From contig LYSY01000001.1 in the NCBI GenBank assembly GCA_001657395.1, forward strand, positions 930,001-994,000: DNA of 64,000 bases. The letters are read 5' to 3'. Positions 1 to 9,756 of this stretch are shown here, in pieces (position 1 is the stretch's first letter; each line of letters begins with the position of its first letter). The stretch comes from Rhodospirillales bacterium BBD 1991-14 (lineage in GTDB: Bacteria; Pseudomonadota; Alphaproteobacteria; Kiloniellales; Kiloniellaceae). The position numbers and the translations under genes are program-made. The notes below the pieces were generated by a model. That model did not search any database and had not been told where the DNA came from. It was given only the letters and a program-made list of their open reading frames with translations.

Positions 1-31
1 GGCTTGCCCGGCTATAAGGCGCGCCGTTGTC

Positions 32-60
32 GCGGTGCCCGGGCCTTTGGCCGGCACCGC
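32..60 (+). other. Hairpin just upstream of prfC
   Basis: An 8-bp arm GCGGTGCC (32-39) pairs with GGCACCGC (53-60), and inside it GGCC-TTT-GGCC (42-52) continues the stem after a 2-nt bulge. It ends 19 nt before the prfC start. It could be the terminator of a gene left of the window or a leader structure of prfC. No T-run follows, so a leader or processing role is as likely as termination. Confidence 0.4.
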
Positions 61-79
61 AGGAAGCCAGATTTCGAGC

Positions 80-1662
<1,583 letters not shown>

Positions 1663-1666
<4 letters not shown>

Positions 1667-1688
1667 GGCATGGACGTCTAGGGCATGG
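1663..1688 (+). repeat. Tandem direct repeat at the prfC stop / next start
   Basis: CTAGGGCATGGA occurs at 1663-1674 and again at 1677/1678-1688, separated by CGT, so the unit is 15 bp. The first copy holds the prfC stop codon and an ATG that opens a three-codon frame (Met-Asp-Val-stop). The second copy supplies that stop and the ATG of the DUF1491 gene. It looks like a slippage duplication of the intergenic junction. Confidence 0.7.
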
Positions 1689-2032
1689 ATTGGCAAGCCG
1701 ACGGACGCCTGCCCAGCGAAGTCTGGATCAAGGCCCACCTGCGGCGCTGCTTCGCCGAAGGCATGCCGGCGACCGTCGTTCACCGCGGCGAGAAGAACAG
1801 CGGCACACTGATCCTGAAGATCAACCAGCTTGAGGCCGGCTGCCGGGTACTCAATCAGACCCGCGATCTCGACGGCGCCATGGCCTGGATGCCCGCCCTC
1901 GGCGGCGAACTGGTCGAAGAGAGCGACGCCGACGCCTACATTGAAAGGGCCGTCGCCCGCGACCCGGACGTCTGGGTCGTCGAAATCGAAGACCGCGAGG
2001 GCCGCCACCCCTTCGAAGGCAAGGTCCTCTAA
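1685..2032 (+). CDS. DUF1491 family protein
   Basis: A 115-residue soluble protein with the DUF1491 pattern: N-terminal LPSEVWIKAHLRRCFAEGMP, a central RGEKNSGTLILKIN strand pair, and acidic C-terminal WVVEIEDREGRHPFEGKVL. The family is small, largely alphaproteobacterial, and has no known function. There is no signal peptide or membrane segment. No clear Shine-Dalgarno lies at normal spacing; the start sits inside a 15-bp duplication, and the nearest AAGGAA (1652-1657) serves the upstream mini-frame better. Translation may therefore depend on coupling to prfC. Confidence 0.85.
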   Translation: MDWQADGRLPSEVWIKAHLRRCFAEGMPATVVHRGEKNSGTLILKINQLEAGCRVLNQTRDLDGAMAWMPALGGELVEESDADAYIERAVARDPDVWVVEIEDREGRHPFEGKVL

Positions 2033-2049
2033 CCCGGAAGCGAAACCTC

Positions 2050-2718
2050 ATGGCCAACCGCACCATCGATCTGAGCGACGCGCTCTACGACTATCTTCTG
2101 GAAAACTCCCTGAACGAGCCGGAGGTGATGCGCCGCCTGCGCGAGGAGACAGCGACAGTGCCGCTGTCGATCATGCAGATCGCCCCCGAACAGGGGCAGT
2201 TCATGGCCCTGCTGGTGCGCCTGTTGGGGGCACAGCGCTGCATCGAGGTGGGGACCTTCACCGGCTACTCCGCACTGGCCGTGGCCCTGGCGCTGCCGCC
2301 GGAGGGCCGGATCGTGGCCTGCGACGTGAATGCCGAGACCACCGCCGTTGGGCAACGCTACTGGCAGGAAGCCGGAGTAGCGGAAAAGATCGACCTGCGG
2401 CTCGCACCGGCTGTCGAGACGCTGGAATCACTGCTGGCAGACGGCGAAGCCGGGACCTACGACTTCGCTTTCATCGACGCCGACAAGTCGAACTACGATT
2501 CTTACTACGAACTGTCGCTGCAGCTCCTGAGGCCCGGCGGACTGATCGCCATCGACAACGTTCTGTGGGGCGGCGACGTGCTAGACCTCGACCGAACAGA
2601 CTCCGACACCCTGGCGATTCGCGCGATCAACACGAAGGTTTCCGGGGATTCGCGCGTGCAGTGTTCGCTTGTTCCGATCGGCGACGGACTGATGCTTGCA
2701 CGCAAACAAAGCGCTTAG
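2050..2718 (+). CDS. Class I SAM-dependent O-methyltransferase (CCoAOMT-like)
   Basis: A 222-residue O-methyltransferase of the caffeoyl-CoA/catechol type (COG4122-like), which transfers a methyl group from S-adenosylmethionine to a hydroxyl with a divalent metal. Motif I is CIEVGTFTGYSALAVALALP (64-83). The acidic adenosine-ribose position is in VACDVN (89-94). The metal and catalytic segment is FIDADKSNYDSYY (141-153), followed by GGLIAIDNVLWGGDV. GGAAG at 2036-2040 lies 9 nt before the ATG. It is the third gene after prfC and probably in the same transcript. The substrate cannot be told from the sequence. Confidence 0.9.
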   Translation: MANRTIDLSDALYDYLLENSLNEPEVMRRLREETATVPLSIMQIAPEQGQFMALLVRLLGAQRCIEVGTFTGYSALAVALALPPEGRIVACDVNAETTAVGQRYWQEAGVAEKIDLRLAPAVETLESLLADGEAGTYDFAFIDADKSNYDSYYELSLQLLRPGGLIAIDNVLWGGDVLDLDRTDSDTLAIRAINTKVSGDSRVQCSLVPIGDGLMLARKQSA

Positions 2719-2747
2719 TGTTCGTAGACAAAAGTTAGCTAATGCCG

Positions 2748-2827
2748 TTAACGCTCCGTTAAGCAAGCGTTAAGGCCATCTTCATCCGCACGTGGAAAAC
2801 TTGTGTGATCGGCGAAGGGGATTCGCC
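2748..2827 (+). other. Two small hairpins in the leader of the secreted-protein gene
   Basis: TTAACGC (2748-2754) pairs with GCGTTAA (2767-2773), loop 12 nt. GGCGAA (2811-2816) pairs with TTCGCC (2822-2827), loop GGGGA. The first could end the prfC transcript; the second sits about 28 nt before the next start codon and would lie in its 5' leader. Neither has a T-run. Confidence 0.35.
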
Positions 2828-2855
2828 AAACGTGCAATGAAAGATGAGGCCAACC

Positions 2856-3155
2856 ATGTGGAAGATCTTAGCGCTTAGCGCCGGGCTCGCCCTCGTTAGC
2901 ACCAGCACTTCGGCGGCGGCGCAGCCTCAATGTGATCAGCGCGATTCTGTTCTGAAGATTCTTCAGCAGAAGTACAAGGAAGCGCCGGTCGCTTTGGGCG
3001 TCACCCACAACGGCGGACTGGTCGAGGTGCTCAGCACCGGTAACGGTACGACCTGGTCCATCATCGTGACGACTCCGCAGGGCATGAGCTGCCTGGTGGC
3101 TGCCGGTGAAGGCTGGCGCGCCATGGACCAGGTCGCCGCTGACCCGGAGGCCTAA
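2856..3155 (+). CDS. Small secreted protein, function unknown
   Basis: A 99-residue protein with a clear signal peptide (WKILALSAGLALVSTSTSAAAQ, cleavage probably after AAA) and about 75 mature residues with two cysteines (PQCDQRD and GMSCLVAAG) that could form one periplasmic disulfide. The pattern VALGVTHNGGLVEVLSTGNGTTWSIIV resembles short uncharacterised proteobacterial exported proteins, but I cannot name a family. An ATG at 2844 is in frame four codons earlier. The ATG at 2856 is preferred because GAGG (2846-2849) is 6 nt before it and the signal peptide then begins normally. Confidence 0.7.
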   Translation: MWKILALSAGLALVSTSTSAAAQPQCDQRDSVLKILQQKYKEAPVALGVTHNGGLVEVLSTGNGTTWSIIVTTPQGMSCLVAAGEGWRAMDQVAADPEA

Positions 3156-3201
3156 GTTGGCACTTCAGGAAACTGGGCATGCTGAGTTGAGGTCGGTGCT
3201 C

Positions 3202-3693
3202 TCAGGAACCTGATTCGAACGCTGAATGAATGACCCGGTCACCGGGTTCGATTGAAAGACGCGAAGACGTCCCCGCGTTCAACTCCAACACCGCGATGAC
3301 GTCCTGGCCGGACGAAATGGCCTGCAAAGAGAAGGGCACCGTGCGCTCCTGAATGCGTACGATCACACCGCCCTCGTCGATGAAGAGCATATCCAGAGGG
3401 ATAAGCGTATTCTTCATCCACATGGCCCGGGGTTCCGGCCGCTCAAAGAGAAACAGCATGCCCGCCATCGCGGCCATACTGTGCCTGAACATCAGCCCCT
3501 GAGAGCGCTGATCCGGCGATACCGCCATCTCCACTTCGAACACGTGACGCCCGCCCGCGGCGGTTTCGATCGCAATCTCGTCCCTGTCGAAGGTCACGAG
3601 GTTGGCCTGCGCTCGCGCAGGGCCGGCCCCCGGTGCAGCGGTCAGCACCAGCACGGCAGCGATGAAGGCGAAAACCCGCAGCGGCGTTGTCAT
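3202..3693 (-). CDS. Exported DUF192 family protein
   Basis: A 163-residue DUF192 (UPF0127) protein. An N-terminal signal segment (LRVFAFIAAVLVLTAAPGAG...ARAQ) is followed by the conserved core: FEVEMAVSPDQRSQGLMFR, then MLFLFERPEPRAMWMKNTLIPLDMLFID, then VLELNAG. The family is a compact beta-barrel fold of unknown function, often exported. An upstream in-frame start at 3729 would add 12 residues of no signal-peptide character, so the Met at 3693 is chosen. It is the last gene of a leftward group and converges on the small secreted-protein gene. Confidence 0.88.
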   Translation of the reverse strand: MTTPLRVFAFIAAVLVLTAAPGAGPARAQANLVTFDRDEIAIETAAGGRHVFEVEMAVSPDQRSQGLMFRHSMAAMAGMLFLFERPEPRAMWMKNTLIPLDMLFIDEGGVIVRIQERTVPFSLQAISSGQDVIAVLELNAGTSSRLSIEPGDRVIHSAFESGS

Positions 3694-3770
3694 GGCGCAA
3701 GCATTAGCCGCCCGCGTCGGACAGGACAAGGTCGATTCGGAGTCGTCTCAGGATACAAGGCGGCACTCCC

Positions 3771-4925
3771 TCAGGCAGCCAGGACCCGCGCCGCAAGATC
3801 GCGGATCTCCGGACGCAGCGGGCCTTCCCGCGGCCGGTCGGCCAGCGTGGTGAACCAGTGCTCCGGGGGATTGCGCCCCTTGCTGTGGCGCCAGTCCAGG
3901 CCCCGCAGGACCGCTTCCGCCGCCGTCGGCAGGCGCTCCGGAACGGGAAAGCCGTTGAGAGCCGCCCAGACCCCCGCCCAGGCACGCCCGACGGACCAGG
4001 GATTGTAACCCCCGCCCCCGAGAACCAGCAGCCGCGGCGCAACATCGCGGACCTGAGCGACGACACGCCAGAGCGCCCCGTTGGACAGCGAGAGCTTGCT
4101 GAGAGGGTCCTCCTCCAGCCCGTCGGCCCCGCATTGCAGAACCACGGCTTCGGGAACGAAGGCAGTGATCAGCGGCAGCACCGCCTCCTCCATCAGGAAC
4201 GCCATCTCGGTATCGTTGAAGCCGGCCGGCACCGGCAGATTGCGGGCCAGGCCGCCGGCGCGGTCGTCGACACTTCCGGCAGCGGGGATCGGGTCGGGGC
4301 CGCCCGCCTTCATGGGCCAGCGCGCATCCTCGTGGATCGAAAGGCTGAAGACGCGCGGGTCGTCGTGGAAGGCGTCCTGCACCCCGTCGCCATGGTGGGC
4401 GTCGATGTCGAGATAGACGATCCGCGTGAGGCCGGCATCCAGCATCGCCAGGATCCCCAGCACCGGGTCATTGAAGTAGCAGAAGCCGCTCGCGTGGTCG
4501 GCGCGGCCGTGATGGGTGCCGCCGGCGGGGCTGTGGATCACACCCGGCTCCGCCAGAAGCTCGCCTGCCAGGATCGAGGCGCCGCAGGCCGTCGCCGGGC
4601 GCCGGAACACCTCCGCATAGATGGGGTTGCCGTTACGCCCGAGGTTGAAGCGCAGTTGCTCGTCTTCGCTCAGACGCTGCTGGCGCTCGGCGCGCTGGAC
4701 CGCGGCGATGTAGGCCGGGTCGTGAAACCGCGCAAGCTGCTTCGGAGTTGCCCGCGGACTGTCGACGTAGACCGCATCGGGCAACCAGCCGAGAGCGCGG
4801 CAAAGGTCGATGCAGGTGGATACGCGCGGAATGGCCAGGGGGTGGCGCCCGCCATAGGTCGAGCGGCGATAGATCTCGCTGCCGATGAAGCGTGGCGTCA
4901 CGGCCTGGGTCGGGCCCTTAGGCAT
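3771..4925 (-). CDS. Histone deacetylase family protein (AcuC/acetylpolyamine amidohydrolase-like)
   Basis: A 384-residue zinc amidohydrolase of the arginase/deacetylase fold. Family residues are present: THHGRADHASGFCYFNDP with the active-site His pair at 138-139, YLDIDAHHGDGVQDAFHDDP with zinc ligands Asp175 and His177, a third ligand in LQCGADGLEEDPLSKLSLS, and the glycine loop LGGGGYNP. Bacterial members deacetylate acetylated lysines (AcuC, on acetyl-CoA synthetase) or acetylpolyamines; which applies here is not decidable. The start MPKGPTQAV at 4925 is preferred to 5054 because the longer form overlaps the nucleoside hydrolase. The two genes are 26 nt apart and probably cotranscribed. 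Confidence 0.9.
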   Translation of the reverse strand: MPKGPTQAVTPRFIGSEIYRRSTYGGRHPLAIPRVSTCIDLCRALGWLPDAVYVDSPRATPKQLARFHDPAYIAAVQRAERQQRLSEDEQLRFNLGRNGNPIYAEVFRRPATACGASILAGELLAEPGVIHSPAGGTHHGRADHASGFCYFNDPVLGILAMLDAGLTRIVYLDIDAHHGDGVQDAFHDDPRVFSLSIHEDARWPMKAGGPDPIPAAGSVDDRAGGLARNLPVPAGFNDTEMAFLMEEAVLPLITAFVPEAVVLQCGADGLEEDPLSKLSLSNGALWRVVAQVRDVAPRLLVLGGGGYNPWSVGRAWAGVWAALNGFPVPERLPTAAEAVLRGLDWRHSKGRNPPEHWFTTLADRPREGPLRPEIRDLAARVLAA

Positions 4926-4951
4926 CGGCTGCGAAGGGGAAGCGCAAGACG

Positions 4952-5893
4952 CTAGGGCAGCCGCGCGAGACGCTCGCGGATCAGATCGTAGAAGCCGGCC
5001 GCATCGATTCCGTTGATCACATGGCAGTTGTGCTGCTGGCCGGTGACACCCCACCAGTCGACGACCGTCATGCCCATGGTGAGTTCGGAGCCGGTTTCGA
5101 CCTGCACGTTGCAGTCGCGGCCGCGGAACAGCTCCGGCTGCAGGAGGTAGGCCAGAACGCAGGGATCGTGCAGCGGCCCGCCATCCTCACCGTACTTTTC
5201 CATATCGAAGCGCTCGTAGAAGTCCAGCATGCCCGCTGCCGCCACACCGGTCCTGGTCCCCAGATCGCGCAGGGAATCGATCCACTCACGCTTCATGAGA
5301 GCTTTATGTGTAACATCAAGTGGATGCATCACGAGCTTTAGATCGGAACTGAAAACAACCTGTGCCGCATGCGGATCGACGTAGATGTTGAACTCGGCGG
5401 TCGGGGTTACGTTGCCGCCTTCGAAGAACCCGCCGCCCATCATCACGAGTTGCTCGATGTGGCCGACGATGTCAGGTGCCTTGATCATAGCGGCGGCAAT
5501 GTTGGTCAGCGGCCCCAGGGTACACAGCGTGATGGACTGCGGCGGAGCCGCGCGCAGCGTCTCGACAAGCCAGTCGACGGCATGACCGTCCTGCAGCGGC
5601 ATCGTCGGCTCCGGCAGGTTGGACCCATCGAGACCGGTCTTGCCGTGAACCTCTTCGGCGGTGACCAGCGATCTCACCAGGGGGCGCGCGCAGCCGGCAA
5701 AGACCTTCATCTCCGGACGCCCCGCCAGTTCGCAGATCCGGCGGGCGTTGGCCTCCGTCAGCCGCAGCGGCACGTTGCCCGCGACGGTGGTGATGCCGAG
5801 CACCTCGAACTCCTCGGAGGCAAGGGCAAGCAGGATGGCGATGGCATCGTCCTGTCCGGGATCCGTATCGATGATGATGGGTCTTGGGGCCAT
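4952..5893 (-). CDS. Inosine-uridine preferring nucleoside hydrolase
   Basis: A 313-residue ribonucleoside hydrolase that cleaves the N-glycosidic bond to give base plus ribose. The calcium-binding hallmark PIIIDTDPGQDDA is at the N-terminus, followed by ITTVAGNVPLRLTEANARR, LCTLGPLTNIA, and the second metal/ribose segment VMMGGGFFEGGNVTPTAEFNIYVDPHAA. The C-terminal active-site segment contains HDPCVLAYL. The start at 5893 (MAPRPIII) gives the canonical N-terminus; an in-frame start at 6019 would add 42 non-homologous residues. It heads the leftward group with the deacetylase-like gene and fits purine/pyrimidine salvage. Confidence 0.93.
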   Translation of the reverse strand: MAPRPIIIDTDPGQDDAIAILLALASEEFEVLGITTVAGNVPLRLTEANARRICELAGRPEMKVFAGCARPLVRSLVTAEEVHGKTGLDGSNLPEPTMPLQDGHAVDWLVETLRAAPPQSITLCTLGPLTNIAAAMIKAPDIVGHIEQLVMMGGGFFEGGNVTPTAEFNIYVDPHAAQVVFSSDLKLVMHPLDVTHKALMKREWIDSLRDLGTRTGVAAAGMLDFYERFDMEKYGEDGGPLHDPCVLAYLLQPELFRGRDCNVQVETGSELTMGMTVVDWWGVTGQQHNCHVINGIDAAGFYDLIRERLARLP

Positions 5894-6471
5894 ATTGTGG
5901 ATTCCTGAGGGTCCGGGGGCTACGCACGGCAGAGGCACGCGGCAGTTTGCGATAAGGCTCCTAGCGATGCCCGATTGGCGCCGCCCCTGCAAGCCCTGCG
6001 GCAAAGGCTCCGCTGCCACCCCAGGGCCTGCAGGGGCGCAGCGAATCGGAGTTGTACGGAAATCAGACGGCTAACGCACCGCTTTCACTTGAAAACCGAG
6101 ACACCAAGGGACATCTCCGAGAAAACAAGGTCGAACAGGCGGCGCTCCGGGGCAAACTCCATCATCTCTGTCGCGGTCACCCCGCTCACCCACCCTGCCG
6201 GGCTCAAGGGCCAGGCGGAACGGAGGGCGGCGGGTTTCCTGTCTGTCTGGCTTGCTGTTTGCCTTGACCGGGTTGCCTTGATCGGGGCAGAACCGTGGCT
6301 AGGCGCGAATTCATAATGGTCCGGGCGTGCTGGGGATGGTTTCCCGAGGCCCCGGGCTGAAACATAAGACCGCAGAAACGCTTTGACGCAGGGCTCGTCT
6401 CCTCAGGTGCCACGAACACTCCCCAGAAAGACCGCTCCCGGAAGAATCGCCTTGAGAAAGGCAGAGGCGGC
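5894..6471. other. 578-bp intergenic region without a convincing gene
   Basis: This lies between the divergent nucleoside hydrolase and mrp operons. The only clear structure is a long inverted repeat at 5971-6049 (entered separately). Short frames here lack a plausible start site and protein character. It must hold the promoters of both flanking operons, but I see no confident -35/-10 pair. Confidence 0.6.
5971..6049. repeat. 28-bp imperfect inverted repeat (REP-like palindrome or RNA hairpin)
   Basis: The 28 bases at 5971-5998 match the reverse complement of 6022-6049 at 24 positions, with an uninterrupted 10-bp run GCCCCTGCA-type core and outer arms CCGATT/AATCGG. The loop is 23 nt (5999-6021). 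The RNA would form a very stable hairpin. No T-run on either side makes a simple terminator unlikely. It could be a repetitive palindromic element or a structured RNA. Confidence 0.65.
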
Positions 6472-9369
6472 ATGACACTGGCCTGGATCGTCCTCCTGCC
6501 GTTCCTGGGCGCCTTGCTACCCGGACTCCTGATCCGCGCCGGCCGCGACGCCTGTGCGCTGACGACCGGTGCCGTCACTCTGACGGCGCTGATCCTGCTG
6601 CTGGTCCAGGCCCCGGCCGTCTTCGCCGGCGAGGTGCTGCAGGTGCGCTGGGAATGGCTGCCGGCGCTCGGCCTGAACGTGACGTTCTTCCTCGACGGCC
6701 TCGGCTTCTTCTTCGCCGGACTGATCCTCTTCATCGGGCTGCTGATCATCACCTACGCGCGGTACTACCTCGCCAAGGAAGACCCGATGGGGCAGTTCTA
6801 TGCCTATCTGCTGCTCTTCCAGGGCGCGATGGTGGGCATCGTCCTGTCCGACAACGTGCTGCTGCTGCTGATTTTCTGGGAGCTGACGAGCCTCTCCTCC
6901 TTCCTGCTGATCGGATATTGGAAGCACCTGCCGGAGGGTCGGCAGGGCGCGCGCATGGCCCTGGCCGTCACCGGGATGGGCGGCCTGTCGATGATCGCCG
7001 GTATGCTGATCCTCGGCAGCATCGTCGGCTCCTACGATCTCACCGTCATTCTGCAGCACGGCGAGGAGATCAAGGCCTCGCCCCTGTACATCCCTGCCCT
7101 GCTGCTGATCCTCGGCGGCTGCTTCACCAAGTCGGCACAGTTCCCCTTCCACTTCTGGCTGCCTCACGCCATGGCGGCGCCGACCCCGGTCAGCGCCTAC
7201 CTGCACTCCGCCACCATGGTGAAGGCGGGCATCTTCCTGATGGCGCGCATGTGGCCGGTGCTGGCAGGCACCGATGCCTGGTTCTACATCGTCGCCACCA
7301 CGGGCCTCGTCACCATGGTGGTCGGCGCCTGGATCGCGCTCTTCAAAGACGATCTCAAAGGTCTGCTGGCCCACTCGACCGTGAGTCACCTTGGGCTGGT
7401 GACCATGCTGTTCGGCTTCGGCACGCCGATGGCGGCCATCGCCGGCGTCTTTCACATTCTCAACCACGCCACCTTCAAGTGTGCGCTCTTCATGACCGCC
7501 GGGATCGTCGACCACGAAACCGGCACCCGAGATGCGAAGCGCCTGGGCGGTCTGGCAGCGCTGATGCCGATCACCGCCACGATTGCCACCCTCGCGGCCT
7601 TCTCCATGGCCGGGATTCCGCCGTTCAACGGCTTCATCTCAAAGGAGATGATGCTGCACGAGGCGGCCCTCACGCCCTGGGCCGGCAATCCCTGGATCCT
7701 GCCGGCGCTCGCGACCCTGGGCGCGGTTTTCTCGGTCGCTTACTCCTTCCGTTACGTCTTCCACGTCTTCTTCGGGCCGCAGCGCGACGACTACCCGCAT
7801 CATCCCCATGACCCGCCGGCAGGGATGTATCTGCCGCCGGCCCTGCTGGTGGTCCTGGTCATCGTGATCGGTCTGCTGCCCGGGATTGTGGCCCAGCCCC
7901 TGGTGACCGTGGTCTCGGGCGCCGTCACCGGCGCGCCCCTGCCGGACTTCTATCTGGCGCTCTGGCACGGCTTCAACCTGGCCCTGGGCATGAGCGCCAT
8001 TGCGGTCCTTGTCGGCATCTTCCTGCTGCTGCGCCATGCCGCCTTCAACCGGCTGCGCCTGGCCCTGCCGCGGCCGGAGGCAAAGACCATGTTCGATGCC
8101 ACGGTGAACGGACTGGCCGCCTTCAGCAACCTGGTGATCGACGGGCTGCACAACGGCTCGCTGCGCCGCTACATGGCCTTCTTCATCACGACCACCCTGG
8201 TGGTCGGTACCGCCGCCTTTGCCGGCGGCGAGCATCTGGCCGGCACGCGCGGCATGACCGAAGCCCCCTTCGTCCCGGTGCTCGGCTGGCTGCTGCTGAT
8301 CGGTGCCTGCATCTCCATCGTCTTCTTCCACCGCAACCGCCTGCTGACCCTGGTTCTCGTCGGCGTGATCGGCCTGATCGTCTCGATTGCCTTCGTCTAT
8401 CTCTCGGCCCCCGACCTTGCGCTGACGCAGATCTCCGTCGAGGTGGTCACGGTGATCCTGCTGCTGCTGGCGCTCAACTTCCTGCCCAAGGAGACGCCGC
8501 GCGAAAGCTCGGTCTCACGGCGCGCCCGCGACGGCCTGCTGGCCGGCCTCAGCGGCCTTGGCATCGGGTCGCTGATCTTCATGGTGATGACCCGCGACTT
8601 CTCCTCGATCTCGGACTTCCATCTGGCCGAGTCGAAGCCGGGCGGCGGCGGCACCAATGTGGTGAACGTCATCCTCGTCGACTTCCGCGGCTTCGACACC
8701 TTCGGGGAGATCATCGTTCTCGGCATCGCGGCTCTGGCCATTTACGCGCTGATCGACGGCGCCCTCCACGGCCCGGCCGCCAAGCGGCTGAACTCCTGGA
8801 TCCCGGACCAGGAGCGTGCCCAGGACCGCCACCCGCTCATGATGGTCGTCGCCACCCGGGTGATGCTGCCGCTGTCGCTGCTCGTCGGCATCTACATCTT
8901 CCTGCGCGGCCACAACGATCCGGGCGGCGGGTTCATCGCCGGCCTTGTGGTGGCCATCGCCTTCCTGATGCAATACATGGCCAGCGGCTTCGGCTGGGCC
9001 GAACGGCGCATGAGGATCGACTACCACGCCATGATCGCCTGGGGCGTCCTCATTGCCGGCCTTACCGGCGTCGGCGCCTGGCTGGCCAGCCGCCCCTTCC
9101 TCACCAGCGATTTCACCTATGTGAAGCTGCCGATCCTGGAGGAGTTCGAACTGGCGACCGCCATGAGCTTCGACGTCGGCGTGTTCCTGACCGTCGTCGG
9201 CTCGGTCATGCTGGCGCTGGCCAATCTCTCGCGGCTGGCGCGGCGCACCGAGGAGCCGGTCAGCGCCGAACCGATGGACTTCCGCCCGGTGCCGGACGAC
9301 GACGCCGGAGAGGCCGGAACCGGCGGCGACGGCAGCAAGGCCGGCATGGCCGCGAAGGAGAGCGTCTAG
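6472..9369 (+). CDS. mnhA: Mrp/Pha cation:proton antiporter, fused subunits A and B
   Basis: A 965-residue inner-membrane protein, the large subunit of the multisubunit Na+(K+)/H+ antiporter. Residues 1 to about 600 are the NuoL-like part, with the proton-translocating Glu in LLIFWELTSLSSFLLIGYW and the Lys/His-rich helices SAQFPFHFWLPHAMAAPTPVSAYLHSATMVKAGIFL. Around 620-690 lies a DUF4040-type segment (YLSAPDLALTQISVEVVT). From about 795 the MnhB domain follows (TRVMLPLSLLVGIYIFLRGHNDPGGGFIAGLV). A/B fusion defines group-2 Mrp operons such as rhizobial pha. It begins a tight six-gene operon; the next start directly abuts its stop. Na+ versus K+ specificity is not readable. Confidence 0.95.
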   Translation: MTLAWIVLLPFLGALLPGLLIRAGRDACALTTGAVTLTALILLLVQAPAVFAGEVLQVRWEWLPALGLNVTFFLDGLGFFFAGLILFIGLLIITYARYYLAKEDPMGQFYAYLLLFQGAMVGIVLSDNVLLLLIFWELTSLSSFLLIGYWKHLPEGRQGARMALAVTGMGGLSMIAGMLILGSIVGSYDLTVILQHGEEIKASPLYIPALLLILGGCFTKSAQFPFHFWLPHAMAAPTPVSAYLHSATMVKAGIFLMARMWPVLAGTDAWFYIVATTGLVTMVVGAWIALFKDDLKGLLAHSTVSHLGLVTMLFGFGTPMAAIAGVFHILNHATFKCALFMTAGIVDHETGTRDAKRLGGLAALMPITATIATLAAFSMAGIPPFNGFISKEMMLHEAALTPWAGNPWILPALATLGAVFSVAYSFRYVFHVFFGPQRDDYPHHPHDPPAGMYLPPALLVVLVIVIGLLPGIVAQPLVTVVSGAVTGAPLPDFYLALWHGFNLALGMSAIAVLVGIFLLLRHAAFNRLRLALPRPEAKTMFDATVNGLAAFSNLVIDGLHNGSLRRYMAFFITTTLVVGTAAFAGGEHLAGTRGMTEAPFVPVLGWLLLIGACISIVFFHRNRLLTLVLVGVIGLIVSIAFVYLSAPDLALTQISVEVVTVILLLLALNFLPKETPRESSVSRRARDGLLAGLSGLGIGSLIFMVMTRDFSSISDFHLAESKPGGGGTNVVNVILVDFRGFDTFGEIIVLGIAALAIYALIDGALHGPAAKRLNSWIPDQERAQDRHPLMMVVATRVMLPLSLLVGIYIFLRGHNDPGGGFIAGLVVAIAFLMQYMASGFGWAERRMRIDYHAMIAWGVLIAGLTGVGAWLASRPFLTSDFTYVKLPILEEFELATAMSFDVGVFLTVVGSVMLALANLSRLARRTEEPVSAEPMDFRPVPDDDAGEAGTGGDGSKAGMAAKESV

Positions 9370-9756
9370 ATGGAGTTCCTGGTTGCCAGCGGCGTCGGCT
9401 CCGTGACCGCGGCGGGGGTCTACCTGGTGCTGCGCGGACGCACCTTCCCGGTCATCGTCGGGCTCGCCCTGCTGTCCTACGCCGTCAATCTCTTTCTCTT
9501 CGCGACCGGGCGACTGGTGATCGACCAGCCACCGGTGATCACCGACGGCGTGACCAGCTACACCGACCCGCTGCCGCAGGCTCTGGTGCTGACCGCCATC
9601 GTGATCTCCTTCGGCATGACCGCCGTCATCGTGGTGCTCGCGCTGCGGGCCTACCTCGAGGCCGGTTCCGATGCCGTCGACACCAACGTCGACGCGGAGC
9701 CCGAAGACGCCGGTGACGGGCGTCCGGCCGGCAGCAGCGGAGGGAGCTCCGCATGA
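9370..9756 (+). CDS. mnhC: Mrp/Pha antiporter subunit C
   Basis: A 128-residue NuoK-like membrane subunit with three predicted helices: an N-terminal helix ending in GVYLVLRGRTFPVIVGLALLSYAVNLFLF, then DPLPQALVLTAIVISFGMTAVIVVLAL. It contains the family signature DPLPQALVLTAIVI. The C-terminus is acidic and Ser/Gly-rich, as in many alphaproteobacterial PhaC proteins. Its start follows the mnhAB stop with no gap and its end overlaps mnhD by 4 nt (ATGA), indicating translational coupling. Confidence 0.94.
   Translation: MEFLVASGVGSVTAAGVYLVLRGRTFPVIVGLALLSYAVNLFLFATGRLVIDQPPVITDGVTSYTDPLPQALVLTAIVISFGMTAVIVVLALRAYLEAGSDAVDTNVDAEPEDAGDGRPAGSSGGSSA

Noticed and set aside
6204-6471. Protein-coding frames in the region before mnhA
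   Set aside because: Compositionally shadow-like, no ribosome site, and they run into the antiporter gene.
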